From Pseudoalteromonas galatheae (lineage in GTDB: Bacteria; Pseudomonadota; Gammaproteobacteria; Enterobacterales; Alteromonadaceae), in NCBI RefSeq assembly GCF_005886105.2, contig NZ_PNCO02000001.1, forward strand, positions 1,113,001 to 1,177,000: 64,000 nucleotides of DNA, in the 5' to 3' direction. The position numbers and the translations under genes are program-made. Under the pieces are notes generated by a model. The model did not search any database. It saw only the letters and a list, made by a program, of their open reading frames with translations, and had not been told where the DNA came from. Shown here one piece after another: positions 36,213 through 44,336 of the stretch (positions are counted from its first letter, which is position 1; each line of letters begins with the position of its first letter).

Positions 36213-37217
36213 ATGAAAAAGCATTTATTGTTCAGCCTGACTTTGGTCGCGTTTATATTCCTATCTGCTTGTAGTGAGCAAAAGCAAGTCATAAATTATC
36301 AAGAGCTCAGAACTTCTTTAATCTCTCTTAATAGCAGTTTAAGCCACTCATCTACTGATAATATTAGTGTGTTGCCATTTACGGAGGGCTACTTACAGCT
36401 TAGACACGCGTTATTGGCTAGTGACTTGGATGACTCAGATGTGATGGCGCACAAAGAGTTGGACTACTTAAGAATTCAAGAGCGCTACCCAGAGCGTTAC
36501 TTACCTTGGCCGGGTAATATTACGGTGCTTAAGAACGTAGAGAATAGGGTGAGTGGCGAAGAGCTTGAACAGTGGCTTGCATTTGTAACAACAAAGCTAA
36601 AAGAGGCCGACGAAAGTAATATTCGTCTAAACCGGTTTGAGCGAGAAGCGATAATAAAGCAGCTTGAAAATTCAGCTATTGATGCACCATCACGCTCAAC
36701 GCTGCTGAGTTATTTGGGTGATTATAAACCAAGAGCGATGCTTGGGCTGCATCAGTTACCTAATGGGAAAGAGTGGTATCAATCAAAACTAAATTTTTAC
36801 GGGGCTATCCAAGAATCACCGAATAAAGTTTTGGCAATATTATCAAAAATTGATGAGAAAAATAGTAAGTCAATTGTGCTCAATACAACGCCTAATACCC
36901 AACAGCCTTATATACTAGAGCTATTGCCAGCTAACTGCCAGAGAATTAGCGGGCTCAACTGGCGTGATGGATTTATTAATGTGCCTTCGACAGTAGCGAA
37001 GTGTACAAAGGCAATCGAGCAGCATAAAGCGCTGATCGTAACCTTAATGGCAGTGGATCTGGGAATTCATTATCAAGGGTGGTCCCAAAAGCAAGCATTT
37101 GTTGCGCTCAACTCAAAACTAGCGCTGAATGAACAACAAGCACAACAATTGATTGCTAATATAGTCTATTTTCCAGCGACTATTTTTGCTGCATATCCTC
37201 ATTTTTTAAAGCCTTAG
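36213..37217 (+). CDS. DUF3080-like lipoprotein
   Basis: A 334-residue lipoprotein with signal peptide and lipobox FLSAC (C20). The mature part is mostly helical with no catalytic motif that I recognise; it fits what I know as DUF3080, found in Vibrio and Alteromonadales, function unknown. Its last 38 bases overlap the 3' end of the convergent dksA-like gene. It follows the TonB2 terminator closely, so its promoter must lie in the short gap or read-through must occur. Confidence 0.65.
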   Translation: MKKHLLFSLTLVAFIFLSACSEQKQVINYQELRTSLISLNSSLSHSSTDNISVLPFTEGYLQLRHALLASDLDDSDVMAHKELDYLRIQERYPERYLPWPGNITVLKNVENRVSGEELEQWLAFVTTKLKEADESNIRLNRFEREAIIKQLENSAIDAPSRSTLLSYLGDYKPRAMLGLHQLPNGKEWYQSKLNFYGAIQESPNKVLAILSKIDEKNSKSIVLNTTPNTQQPYILELLPANCQRISGLNWRDGFINVPSTVAKCTKAIEQHKALIVTLMAVDLGIHYQGWSQKQAFVALNSKLALNEQQAQQLIANIVYFPATIFAAYPHFLKP

Positions 37218-37554
37218 TCTTACAACTGCGACAGCGCTGGGTTGCTGGATCTTGCTCTAGCAACTCAAGCTCTATTATTTGCTCGCAATCGCAGCAATAC
37301 CCAAACTGACCAATTTCCATTTGGCATAACGCTGCTTCTACTTTCATTAACCTGTCATAAAGTGGAAATTGTTCCGGATTTATTTTTTCCATTACAATGT
37401 CTAGCCACTTATTAGGTGGATTAAGCTCTAAGGTATTGGCAAGGTTGTGTGTAAACTCGTTGGGTGAAGCTTTTAGCTCTCCCAAAAAGTCACTTCTGAG
37501 TGTGGCAAGTTCAGCTTGTAAGCTTTGCTCATAATTATGTGTGTTTTCATTCAT
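37180..37554 (-). CDS. DksA/TraR-type zinc-finger protein
   Basis: A 124-residue protein with an N-terminal helical hairpin and a C-terminal C4 zinc finger: CCDC (with the first and fourth cysteines spaced CxxC) and, about 20 residues later, CRSC. This is the TraR/DksA family, whose members bind RNA polymerase through the secondary channel. Sequence in the coiled-coil tip does not show the DxxDxA motif of DksA proper, so it is a paralogue of unknown target. Its 3' end overlaps the DUF3080 gene. It is downstream of dusC in the same direction. Confidence 0.78.
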   Translation of the reverse strand: MNENTHNYEQSLQAELATLRSDFLGELKASPNEFTHNLANTLELNPPNKWLDIVMEKINPEQFPLYDRLMKVEAALCQMEIGQFGYCCDCEQIIELELLEQDPATQRCRSCKTKALKNEDMQQK

Positions 37555-37591
37555 GGGCGCTCTCCTATCCGACGTCCCATTATCATTTCAG

Positions 37592-38578
37592 TCAAACTTT
37601 ACTGTTATGATTTGAATCAATGTCTGGAGACATTGCGTATTTCTGCAACACCTTCATGACGTCATCTTTGCTTTTAAGCGTTTTGATTTCATCAAAAAGA
37701 ACATGCGCTCCGCTATACTGACGTTTCAGATAACTTAACCACTGTTTTGTTCTAGCCGAAAAGTACTTTTCACTCATATTCTCATCCTGATGCATAGACG
37801 AATGAAGAATATGGTAGACGACATTTTCCCATGTGAGCGGAGTATAATGAGTACCGTTAACATGCGCTTTAATTTTTGCTGCCAAATCGGGGGTGGCTAG
37901 CGCACCGCGACCAAGCATCAAATCTTGGCAGTGGCTACGTGTTTGGCAGAGTAGTGCATCTTCAACTTGCCAAATTTCACCGTTAGCAACGACAGGAATG
38001 GTTAATCTTGATAATAAAGGCGGGATCTTTTCCCAGTACGCTGGCGGTTTGTAGCCATCTCGCTTGGTTCGAGCATGTATCGCCAAACTCGACGCACCTC
38101 CTTGCTGAACTGCATCGACAATTTCAGTGCTATTGGCGTCATCATCAAAGCCAAGGCGTATTTTGGCGCTTACTTGATGTTCGTCTGGTACTGCATCTCT
38201 AACCGCCTTAATGATTTGATAGATTTGCTCTGGCTCTTTCAGTAAAACCGCACCGCCACGGCTTTTATTCACGGTTTTTGCAGGACAACCAAAGTTCAAG
38301 TCAACACCATGTGAGCCAAGCTTTACGGCCTTTCGTGCATTCGCAGCAAGCGCGTGGGGTACTTGGCCTAGAAGCTGCACTCTTACCGGTGTTCCCGCTC
38401 TGGTGTAGCCACCATTTAATAGCTCAGGACAGTATCGTGTAAATACTCGACGCGGAAAGGTGAGATCAACTACACGGATAAACTCAGTCACACAAAGGTC
38501 AAAGCCACCGAGATCTGTAAGTAATTCGCGCATTTTAAAATCAACTACACCTTCCATCGGCGCCAGAACAAGCTTCAT
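37592..38578 (-). CDS. dusC: tRNA-dihydrouridine(16) synthase DusC
   Basis: An FMN enzyme that reduces uridine 16 in the D-loop of tRNA. The 328-residue protein starts with the Dus signature APMEGVVDFKMRELLTDLGGFDLCVTEF and has the catalytic cysteine in LNFGCPAKTVNKSRGGAVL. The PMEGV start and the length point to the DusC subgroup rather than DusA or DusB. Divergent from the bufA gene across 259 bp. Confidence 0.92.
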   Translation of the reverse strand: MKLVLAPMEGVVDFKMRELLTDLGGFDLCVTEFIRVVDLTFPRRVFTRYCPELLNGGYTRAGTPVRVQLLGQVPHALAANARKAVKLGSHGVDLNFGCPAKTVNKSRGGAVLLKEPEQIYQIIKAVRDAVPDEHQVSAKIRLGFDDDANSTEIVDAVQQGGASSLAIHARTKRDGYKPPAYWEKIPPLLSRLTIPVVANGEIWQVEDALLCQTRSHCQDLMLGRGALATPDLAAKIKAHVNGTHYTPLTWENVVYHILHSSMHQDENMSEKYFSARTKQWLSYLKRQYSGAHVLFDEIKTLKSKDDVMKVLQKYAMSPDIDSNHNSKV

Positions 38579-38837
38579 GTGTTAACCCTTTAGATACAAC
38601 AAAAATAAAATGGGTCATTGATGACTCATTGAAAAGCGCGACATTCTAGCTAATTGTTTGCTGCAAGTCATCAACAGGCCCAATATCCACAAATGGCAAA
38701 AAGAGAACTGATGGACTATAACTGGATGTAAGTCGTAGTGTAGTGAGTGAAACTAAAATTTCTAAAGTTTTGCGAAATAAATGTCTAGGCGTTTGGGTCT
38801 ACTAATTGAATCAACTATTTTTGAGAGAGCAAATATT

Positions 38838-39224
38838 ATGAATACCGTTAAAAAGAACTCTATTGCCCTTACTTTAAGTGCTGTTGTTGCAGGCACAGCA
38901 GGATTAACCGCGACGGACGCGAATGCAAATCCATTTAGTTTTGAAACAATGACTTCAGGCTATCAACTTGACGCAGGTGAAGGTAAGTGCGGCGAAGGCA
39001 AATGTGGTGGCGACGCTAAAGGTAAAAAAGAAGGTAAGTGCGGCGAAGGCAAATGCGGTGGCGATGCCAAAGGTAAAAAAGAAGGTAAGTGCGGCGAAGG
39101 CAAATGTGGTGGCGACGCTAAAGGTAAAAAAGAAGGCAAATGCGGCGAAGGTAAATGTGGCGGCGACGCTAAAGGCAAAAAAGAAGGCAAGTGTGGTGAA
39201 GGTAAATGTGGTGGCAACCACTAA
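38838..39224 (+). CDS. bufA: Bufferin-type copper-binding precursor peptide with EGKCG repeats (BufA-like)
   Basis: A 128-residue exported precursor. A Sec signal peptide (AVVAGTAGLT, cleavage near ANA at residue 30) is followed by a short spacer and a repeat domain (residues 48-126) made of five units of 17 residues. Each unit carries two EGKCG motifs plus GGDAKGKK; the last is cut short. All ten cysteines (51, 56, 68, 73, 85, 90, 102, 107, 119, 124) lie in EGKCG. In bufferins and HvfA-type peptides the EGKCG cysteine is converted to a five-membered heterocycle by a DUF692/DUF2063 pair, and the product binds copper in the periplasm. Those partner genes follow. Start at 38838 chosen because the signal peptide begins there; an in-frame start at 38781 adds nothing secretory. 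Confidence 0.88.
   Translation: MNTVKKNSIALTLSAVVAGTAGLTATDANANPFSFETMTSGYQLDAGEGKCGEGKCGGDAKGKKEGKCGEGKCGGDAKGKKEGKCGEGKCGGDAKGKKEGKCGEGKCGGDAKGKKEGKCGEGKCGGNH
38979..39221 (+). repeat. 51-bp tandem repeat array in bufA
   Basis: Five head-to-tail units starting at 38979, 39030, 39081, 39132 and 39183; the fifth is partial. Units 1 and 3 are identical over 51 bases, unit 2 differs from them at three bases, and unit 4 at a few more; every difference is synonymous. The array is the coding sequence of the ten EGKCG motifs. Confidence 0.95.
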
Positions 39225-39245
39225 ATAAAGGCACCATTATGGTCA

Positions 39246-39292
39246 ACCCAATGACACAATTATTTATGGTAAGGTAGATAACGTCATTGGGT
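39246..39292 (+). other. Stem-loop between bufA and bufB
   Basis: ACCCAATGAC (39246-39255) pairs perfectly with GTCATTGGGT (39283-39292) over a 27-base loop. There is no T run after it. It may stabilise the bufA mRNA or partly end transcription, allowing more peptide than enzyme to be made. Confidence 0.5.
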
Positions 39293-39381
39293 AATTTCAA
39301 AATGAAACTATGCAGGCAGAGAAACCTGTGTTTGTGTAGTTCCGAACCGGTTTAAAATAATGTCTAAAGTGAGAGAGAAGT

Positions 39382-40218
39382 ATGGCAGTGCAGTTAGGCA
39401 ACTTAGGACTTGGCTTGCGCCGTGAAATGGTCGATGAGGTGCTCAATGCACCACCAAAGCAAGTCGACTTTTATGAAGTTGCACCAGAAAACTGGCTCAA
39501 ATTTGGTGGCAAGCTTGCAAAACAATTTCAAGCATTGACACAACAGCATACCTTTATCTGTCATGGCTTGTCGTTGTCGCTGGGTTCGCCCGCACCGCTT
39601 GATCGTGAATTTTTATCACAACTAAAAACATTTTTTAAACAGCATAATATCGCTACCTATAGTGAGCATCTGAGTTACTGTTCGGGAGAGGGGCATATGT
39701 ACGATCTGATGCCAATCCCTTTCACTGAAGAAGCAATCCATCATACCGCTAAACGGATCCGAGCAGTCCAAGAGCATCTAGAACGCCGAATTGCGGTAGA
39801 AAATGTCTCTTACTATGCCGCTCCTGGACAAGAAATGTCGGAGCTGGAGTTCACCCTTGGGGTATTAGCCGAAGCCGATTGCGATTTGCTACTCGATGTT
39901 AACAACATCTATGTCAACGCTATTAACCATGGCTACGATGCTGAACAATTCCTAGCGGCTATGCCAAGCGAGCGTATTGCATACGGCCATATAGCAGGCC
40001 ATTATGTGGAAGCCGAAGACTTACTTGTTGATACACACGGCGCTGAGGTGTCTTCGCCAGTATGGAGCTTGTTAGAGAAAGCCTATGAGCTACATGGAGT
40101 ATTCCCAACTTTGTTAGAGCGTGATTTTAATATTCCTCCCATGGCAGAATTATTGGCAGAAGCGGGGCAAATTTCAGCAGTACAGGCCAAATACACCAAG
40201 CGCTTGGAGCAGGTATAG
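39382..40218 (+). CDS. bufB: DUF692 family RiPP-modifying enzyme (BufB/MbnB-like)
   Basis: A 278-residue TIM-barrel protein of the DUF692 (MNIO) family, multinuclear iron oxygen-dependent enzymes that oxidise cysteines of peptide substrates. Metal ligands expected for the family are visible in order: His in ICHGLSLSLG, Glu in YSEHLSYC, Glu in AVENVSYY, Asp in LLLDVNNIYVN, His in GHIAGH, Asp/His in DTHGAEV and Glu in LLERDFNIP. It lies between the EGKCG peptide and its DUF2063 partner, so cyclisation of the EGKCG cysteines is the likely reaction. GAGAGAGA precedes the ATG. Confidence 0.9.
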   Translation: MAVQLGNLGLGLRREMVDEVLNAPPKQVDFYEVAPENWLKFGGKLAKQFQALTQQHTFICHGLSLSLGSPAPLDREFLSQLKTFFKQHNIATYSEHLSYCSGEGHMYDLMPIPFTEEAIHHTAKRIRAVQEHLERRIAVENVSYYAAPGQEMSELEFTLGVLAEADCDLLLDVNNIYVNAINHGYDAEQFLAAMPSERIAYGHIAGHYVEAEDLLVDTHGAEVSSPVWSLLEKAYELHGVFPTLLERDFNIPPMAELLAEAGQISAVQAKYTKRLEQV

Positions 40219-40220
40219 CT

Positions 40221-40970
40221 ATGTCTTTTGTAGAAACTCAGCAGCAGTTTATGGCATATATTAGAGATCCAGACAACCAACCTGCACCTGAAGGCATAGA
40301 AGCTCGGCGCTTAAAAATCTATCAAGAGCTGTTTTTTAATAATGTCGAAGGCTTCGTGAGCAGTGCGTTTCCTGTACTTAAAAGCTTGTATACCAATAAA
40401 GATTGGTTGACGTTAATTCGGCTATTTTTTGTGAAGCACGATTGTCATTCGCCATACTTTTTAGAGATTAGCAAAGAGTTCTTGCAGTTTTTACAAACAG
40501 AATACGAGCCCTCAGAAGCCGATCCTGAGTTTTTGTTAGAGTTGGCTCACTATGAATGGCTAGAGCTAGATGTGGCAACGACCGTTGAAGCAGAGCATGA
40601 GCTTTCGATTGAAGCCCAAGCGCTTACAGAGGTCGAAATGAGCTTGGCAAGTACAACCCGAATTGCACATTATCAATATCCAGTTCATCAGATCAGTGAA
40701 ACCTTTCGCCCGACTAAAACAGCAGGGCAAACGTTTAGCTTCGCACTGTATAGAGACGAAGAGGACGATGTTCAGTTTGTCGCACTAAATCCGATGACGG
40801 CCTTAATGTTGTCAGTGATTGAAGCCAATGATGGTATGCAACTCACTGATATTATAAATATTATCGCGCAGCAAGTGCCTCAGTTTACTGTTGAGCAGCT
40901 ACAGCAAGGAGCACAGCATACACTTGCTGAATTCGCGGATCTTGGCATTATCAAAACAAAAAACCTTTAA
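40221..40970 (+). CDS. bufC: DUF2063 family partner protein (BufC/MbnC-like)
   Basis: A 249-residue protein with an N-terminal DUF2063 domain (about residues 5-95; TQQQFMAYIRDP, then FFNNVEGFVSSAFPVLKSLY) and a C-terminal domain with PVHQISETFRPT and a winged-helix-like end. DUF2063 proteins pair with DUF692 enzymes and help bind the leader or substrate. The start is two bases after the bufB stop, so the pair is translated together. No DoxX-type fourth gene follows, unlike some bufferin operons. Confidence 0.87.
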   Translation: MSFVETQQQFMAYIRDPDNQPAPEGIEARRLKIYQELFFNNVEGFVSSAFPVLKSLYTNKDWLTLIRLFFVKHDCHSPYFLEISKEFLQFLQTEYEPSEADPEFLLELAHYEWLELDVATTVEAEHELSIEAQALTEVEMSLASTTRIAHYQYPVHQISETFRPTKTAGQTFSFALYRDEEDDVQFVALNPMTALMLSVIEANDGMQLTDIINIIAQQVPQFTVEQLQQGAQHTLAEFADLGIIKTKNL

Positions 40971-41094
40971 GCCATTGGCAACATCGACTATTATACGGCC
41001 TGTTTTTGTCGTGCTTAAACTCGGACTAGGGCGCTAGTCAATGCTTTCTGCAGCTATGCAGTTGGTGCGAGTTGTAAAATTAAAGGTAGTATCT

Positions 41095-41214
41095 ATGTCT
41101 AAAGGTGACTTTAAAGATCCGTTCAATGCAAAGTATTTCCTTGCATTTGTTGCTGTGTTTGCTGGAGTTGGTTGTTTAAACGCGATTCTAGGCTGGGCAA
41201 CAGCGCTTGCATAA
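41095..41214 (+). CDS. 39-residue membrane protein of unknown function
   Basis: A short reading frame with a Shine-Dalgarno (AAAGGTAG, six bases before ATG) and its own terminator. The product begins MSKGDFKDPFNAKYFLAF and has one hydrophobic helix (about residues 15-38) ending WATALA. I do not recognise the family. It lies 125 bases after bufC in the same direction, so a link to the bufferin locus is possible but the gap and separate signals make an independent gene as likely. Confidence 0.6.
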   Translation: MSKGDFKDPFNAKYFLAFVAVFAGVGCLNAILGWATALA

Positions 41215-41238
41215 GTCAAGCTGAACGTATTTACCTAG

Positions 41239-41261
41239 AGGCTGCTTTTTGCAGCCTTTTT
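41239..41261 (+). terminator. Rho-independent terminator before apt
   Basis: AGGCTGC (41239-41245), TTTTT loop, GCAGCCT (41251-41257), then TTTT. It ends the transcript of the 39-residue protein and possibly that of buf. Confidence 0.85.
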
Positions 41262-41335
41262 CGATTTTATACTCGTATACTGCTCACTAAATTGTTCGCT
41301 TTTCCTTCATCCTGACACACAAAGTCACTCAGTCG

Positions 41336-41364
41336 GTTTCAACCGGATAGAAAATTGTTATAAT
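41336..41364 (+). promoter_or_regulatory. Candidate apt promoter
   Basis: A perfect TATAAT (41359-41364) stands 37 bases before the apt start codon. The best -35 at 17 bases is GTTTCA, which is weak. Confidence 0.5.
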
Positions 41365-41400
41365 CTCACTCTTTTGTAATAAACTTAAAGCAAAGCAATT

Positions 41401-41946
41401 ATGACGACAGAGAATATGTCATTGATCAAAAATAGTATCGCGACGGTTCCTAATTACCCAAAACCTGGGATTATGTTCCGTGACGTGACTTCACTTCTAG
41501 CAAACCCTGCCGCGTTTAAGGCAACAATTGATGCGTTCGTTGCGGCTTATAAAGATGGCGGCTTTACTAAAATCATCGGTACTGAATCGCGTGGTTTTAT
41601 CTTCGGTGCGCCATTGGCATATGAGTTAGGCATTCCTTTTATTCCAGTAAGAAAGCCGGGTAAATTGCCACGTGAGGTAATTAGCCAGTCTTACCAGCTT
41701 GAATATGGTGAAGATACACTTGAATTACACTCAGATGCGATTGAAGCAGGTGATAAAGTGCTACTTGTTGATGATTTACTTGCAACAGGTGGTACTATTG
41801 AAGCAACAGCAAAACTGGTTAAGCGCTTAGGCGGTGAAGCCACTGATGCTGCGTTTGTTATTTCATTACCTGAGCTTGGTGGTGAAAAGAAAATCAATGA
41901 TCTTGGGATCAAAATCCTTTCACTTGTAGAGTTCGAAGGCGAATAA
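41401..41946 (+). CDS. apt: Adenine phosphoribosyltransferase
   Basis: Salvages adenine to AMP with PRPP. The 181-residue protein has the PRPP-binding motif [13 protein letters not shown] (about residues 118-130), the N-terminal [14 protein letters not shown] segment ([15 protein letters not shown]) and [18 protein letters not shown]. It is the first gene of apt-dnaX-ybaB, the same order as in E. coli, with two bases between apt and dnaX. Confidence 0.96.
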   Translation: MTTENMSLIKNSIATVPNYPKPGIMFRDVTSLLANPAAFKATIDAFVAAYKDGGFTKIIGTESRGFIFGAPLAYELGIPFIPVRKPGKLPREVISQSYQLEYGEDTLELHSDAIEAGDKVLLVDDLLATGGTIEATAKLVKRLGGEATDAAFVISLPELGGEKKINDLGIKILSLVEFEGE

Positions 41947-41948
41947 GC

Positions 41949-44273
41949 ATGAGCTATCAGGTTCTGGCGCGAAAATGGCGTCCGCAAAACTTCCATGAAT
42001 TAATGGGGCAAGAGCATGTTAAACAAGCTCTGGTCAACGCACTCAATGAAAAGCGTTTGCATCATGCCTATTTATTCACCGGAACACGTGGTGTGGGCAA
42101 AACAACCATTGCTAGGATCTTTGCTAAAAGCCTTAACTGCGAACAAGGCGTTACTTCAACGCCTTGTGGTCAGTGTAGTGCCTGTACTGAGATTGAAACC
42201 GGTAAGTTTATCGATTTAATCGAAATTGATGCGGCTTCTCGTACAAAAGTTGAAGACACACGAGAAATCTTAGACAACGTACAATATGCACCAACTCGTG
42301 GTCGCTACAAGGTTTATCTCATCGATGAAGTGCACATGCTGTCGAAGCACAGCTTTAATGCGCTCCTTAAAACCTTAGAAGAGCCGCCAGAGCATGTAAA
42401 ATTCTTGCTCGCCACAACTGATCCACAAAAGTTGCCTGTGACTATTTTGTCCCGTTGTTTACAGTTCAATCTGAACGCAATGACACAAGGGCAAATAGTT
42501 GAACAGCTAGAAAAAATCCTGCCGTTAGAGCAAGTTGCCTTTGATCCGGTAGCACTACAAACGTTAGCGAAAGCCGCTGATGGTAGTATGCGTGACGCAC
42601 TAAGTTTGACCGATCAGGCTATTGCACAAACAAATGGCAATTTAACGGTGCCTGCAGTGCAATCTATGCTGGGACTGATGGATAGTGCTCATGCGGTCAT
42701 TTTGCTGTCTGCAATTTTGTGCCACGACGGTGAAGCTTTACTCAATGCGATTGAAAAAATAGCACTACAAAACGGTAATTTTGTCAGTGTGCTGGACGAT
42801 TTAATTGCGTTATTGCATGTTATTCAGCTCACTCAACTCGTGCCTAGTGCTGCGCGGTTATCAAATTTTGATAATAACGACATTAAACTATTTGCCGAGC
42901 AAGTAGCACCGCAACAGGGGCAGTTGTTGTATCAACTGCTGTTAAATGGCAAAAAAGACCTAAAATGGGCACCTGAGCCTAAACTTGGGTTTGAGATGGT
43001 CATGCTGCGATTAATGGCGTTTGAAAAAGAAAGCCATAGCGTAGTGCCTTCCGCTCCTGTGAGCCAAGAAACTTCTGAAAAGCAAAGCAAAGTAGGGGAT
43101 TTACGAGCGCTGTTAAAAAAGCCAACGGAAGATAACGCTACGGTAGCGTCATCACCTCAGGTGCAGCCGGCAACAGCACCAACATATGCACCAGAAGCAA
43201 CGACACCAGCCGCGCAACAAACAACACATTATGAGCCGCTGTCGCCAACACCTGCTGCGCAAAGCCAAGCACCAGTTGCCTCTGTGCCATCTGAGGCGGA
43301 GATGGCCAACCAATACGACAGCATTATGTCGCAGGCGGTAGAGCAGGGGTTCCAAGAGCAGGCTTCTGCACATCATCATGAAAGTGCGCCAGTTGATGAT
43401 GCATACGCGCAAATAGCATCGCAAAATCAAGAGGACTGGCCTCGACCTGAGATGCAAAACCAAAGCGCTTCAGAATCTACTGCTACGGCCAGTGTTACCG
43501 AGCAGCAAAACCAAGCCCAGTCAGCAATAGCACGAATTTTAAAAAATCGTAATATCTCTGGGGCGGGTCGATTGGTGGGAGCCAATGGTGAGGTAAAAAA
43601 GTCTGAGGCGCCTAGTGCGCCAATGCCAATAGAGCAAGCGCCAGCCACGACGGTAACCACACCTGAGCATCGGCCTGAGCCGCAACTGGCACAGCCCGCT
43701 GCACCTCGCTTAGCACCAAAAAAGCAAAAGAAAGAAGCGTTTCAAGAGCGCCATAAACCTATTACGGAAAATTTAGCGCCTGAATTGCTAGAGCAGTTAT
43801 CACCAGTAAAACAAGATGATAACGAACAAAGTATTCAAGTGGAGATCCCTGCACCGGAAAACTTTGTTAGTCCTATCAGTGACATTAAGTTTGCTCACCA
43901 AAGCGACGATTGGGCAAACATGATTGAAAAGATGCAATTAGGCGGTCGAATTCGCCAGTATGCATTACACAGTGTGATAACACAGCAAGGCGCGCAGGTA
44001 CAATTGCAAGTAGATGCGAGTCAACAGCACTTAGACTCCGCAGTGCTTAGAGAGAAACTGACAGAAAGACTAAGCGCATTACTCCAGCAGCCAATCGAGC
44101 TTGAGATTAACTATATCGACACGGTAAATAACACGCCGTTTTTGGTACAGCAACAATTAGATGAGCATAGGCTTGTCCAAGCTAAAGCGGCGATGCGTGA
44201 CGATCCACTCGTCAGCGCGTTTGTCCAAGAATTTGACGCAATGCTTGACGAAAATAGCGTTCAGGCATTGTAA
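41949..44273 (+). CDS. dnaX: DNA polymerase III subunits tau and gamma
   Basis: The clamp-loader ATPase. The 774-residue tau chain has Walker A (GTRGVGKTTIARI), a zinc-binding segment (CEQGVTSTPCGQCSAC), Walker B (YKVYLIDEVHML) and SRC (LSRCLQF), with domains I-III to about residue 365, a long Pro/Ala/Gln-rich linker (about 370-640) and the C-terminal alpha-binding domain (about 650-774). An A AAA AAG heptamer in the correct phase at 43718-43724 is followed by a -1 frame stop at 43754-43756, so a gamma-like short product of about 602 residues could be made by frameshifting. Confidence 0.95.
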   Translation: MSYQVLARKWRPQNFHELMGQEHVKQALVNALNEKRLHHAYLFTGTRGVGKTTIARIFAKSLNCEQGVTSTPCGQCSACTEIETGKFIDLIEIDAASRTKVEDTREILDNVQYAPTRGRYKVYLIDEVHMLSKHSFNALLKTLEEPPEHVKFLLATTDPQKLPVTILSRCLQFNLNAMTQGQIVEQLEKILPLEQVAFDPVALQTLAKAADGSMRDALSLTDQAIAQTNGNLTVPAVQSMLGLMDSAHAVILLSAILCHDGEALLNAIEKIALQNGNFVSVLDDLIALLHVIQLTQLVPSAARLSNFDNNDIKLFAEQVAPQQGQLLYQLLLNGKKDLKWAPEPKLGFEMVMLRLMAFEKESHSVVPSAPVSQETSEKQSKVGDLRALLKKPTEDNATVASSPQVQPATAPTYAPEATTPAAQQTTHYEPLSPTPAAQSQAPVASVPSEAEMANQYDSIMSQAVEQGFQEQASAHHHESAPVDDAYAQIASQNQEDWPRPEMQNQSASESTATASVTEQQNQAQSAIARILKNRNISGAGRLVGANGEVKKSEAPSAPMPIEQAPATTVTTPEHRPEPQLAQPAAPRLAPKKQKKEAFQERHKPITENLAPELLEQLSPVKQDDNEQSIQVEIPAPENFVSPISDIKFAHQSDDWANMIEKMQLGGRIRQYALHSVITQQGAQVQLQVDASQQHLDSAVLREKLTERLSALLQQPIELEINYIDTVNNTPFLVQQQLDEHRLVQAKAAMRDDPLVSAFVQEFDAMLDENSVQAL
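43718..43756 (+). promoter_or_regulatory. Candidate -1 programmed frameshift site in dnaX
   Basis: A AAA AAG (43718-43724) lies in the phase used by E. coli dnaX. Slipping back one base adds ten codons and meets TAA at 43754. I see no strong downstream stem and no Shine-Dalgarno-like stimulator upstream, so efficiency is uncertain. Confidence 0.55.
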
Positions 44274-44336
44274 TTAAGGGCGTTAGCCCTTATCTTTTAT
44301 CACAGTAAACCAAATTGAAGTATAAGAGAGCAGAAT

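Noticed and set aside
38955..39221. Two long antisense frames through the bufA repeat array (Pro/Leu/His-rich and Phe/Ala-rich)
   Set aside because: A tandem repeat whose unit is a multiple of three keeps any stop-free frame open throughout; these frames have no ribosome binding site or family resemblance and are shadows of bufA.
38979..39221. The 51-bp tandem units as a possible CRISPR array
   Set aside because: There are no unique spacers between units and the whole stretch is in-frame coding sequence for EGKCG motifs.
41034..41219. Antisense frame opposite the 39-residue membrane protein
   Set aside because: The sense frame has the ribosome binding site, hydrophobic helix and terminator; the antisense one has none of these.
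43718..43724. dnaX run of six A as a sequencing-type frameshift or pseudogene sign
   Set aside because: The zero frame continues without a break through the conserved C-terminal domain, so the gene is intact; the run is better read as a programmed slippery site.
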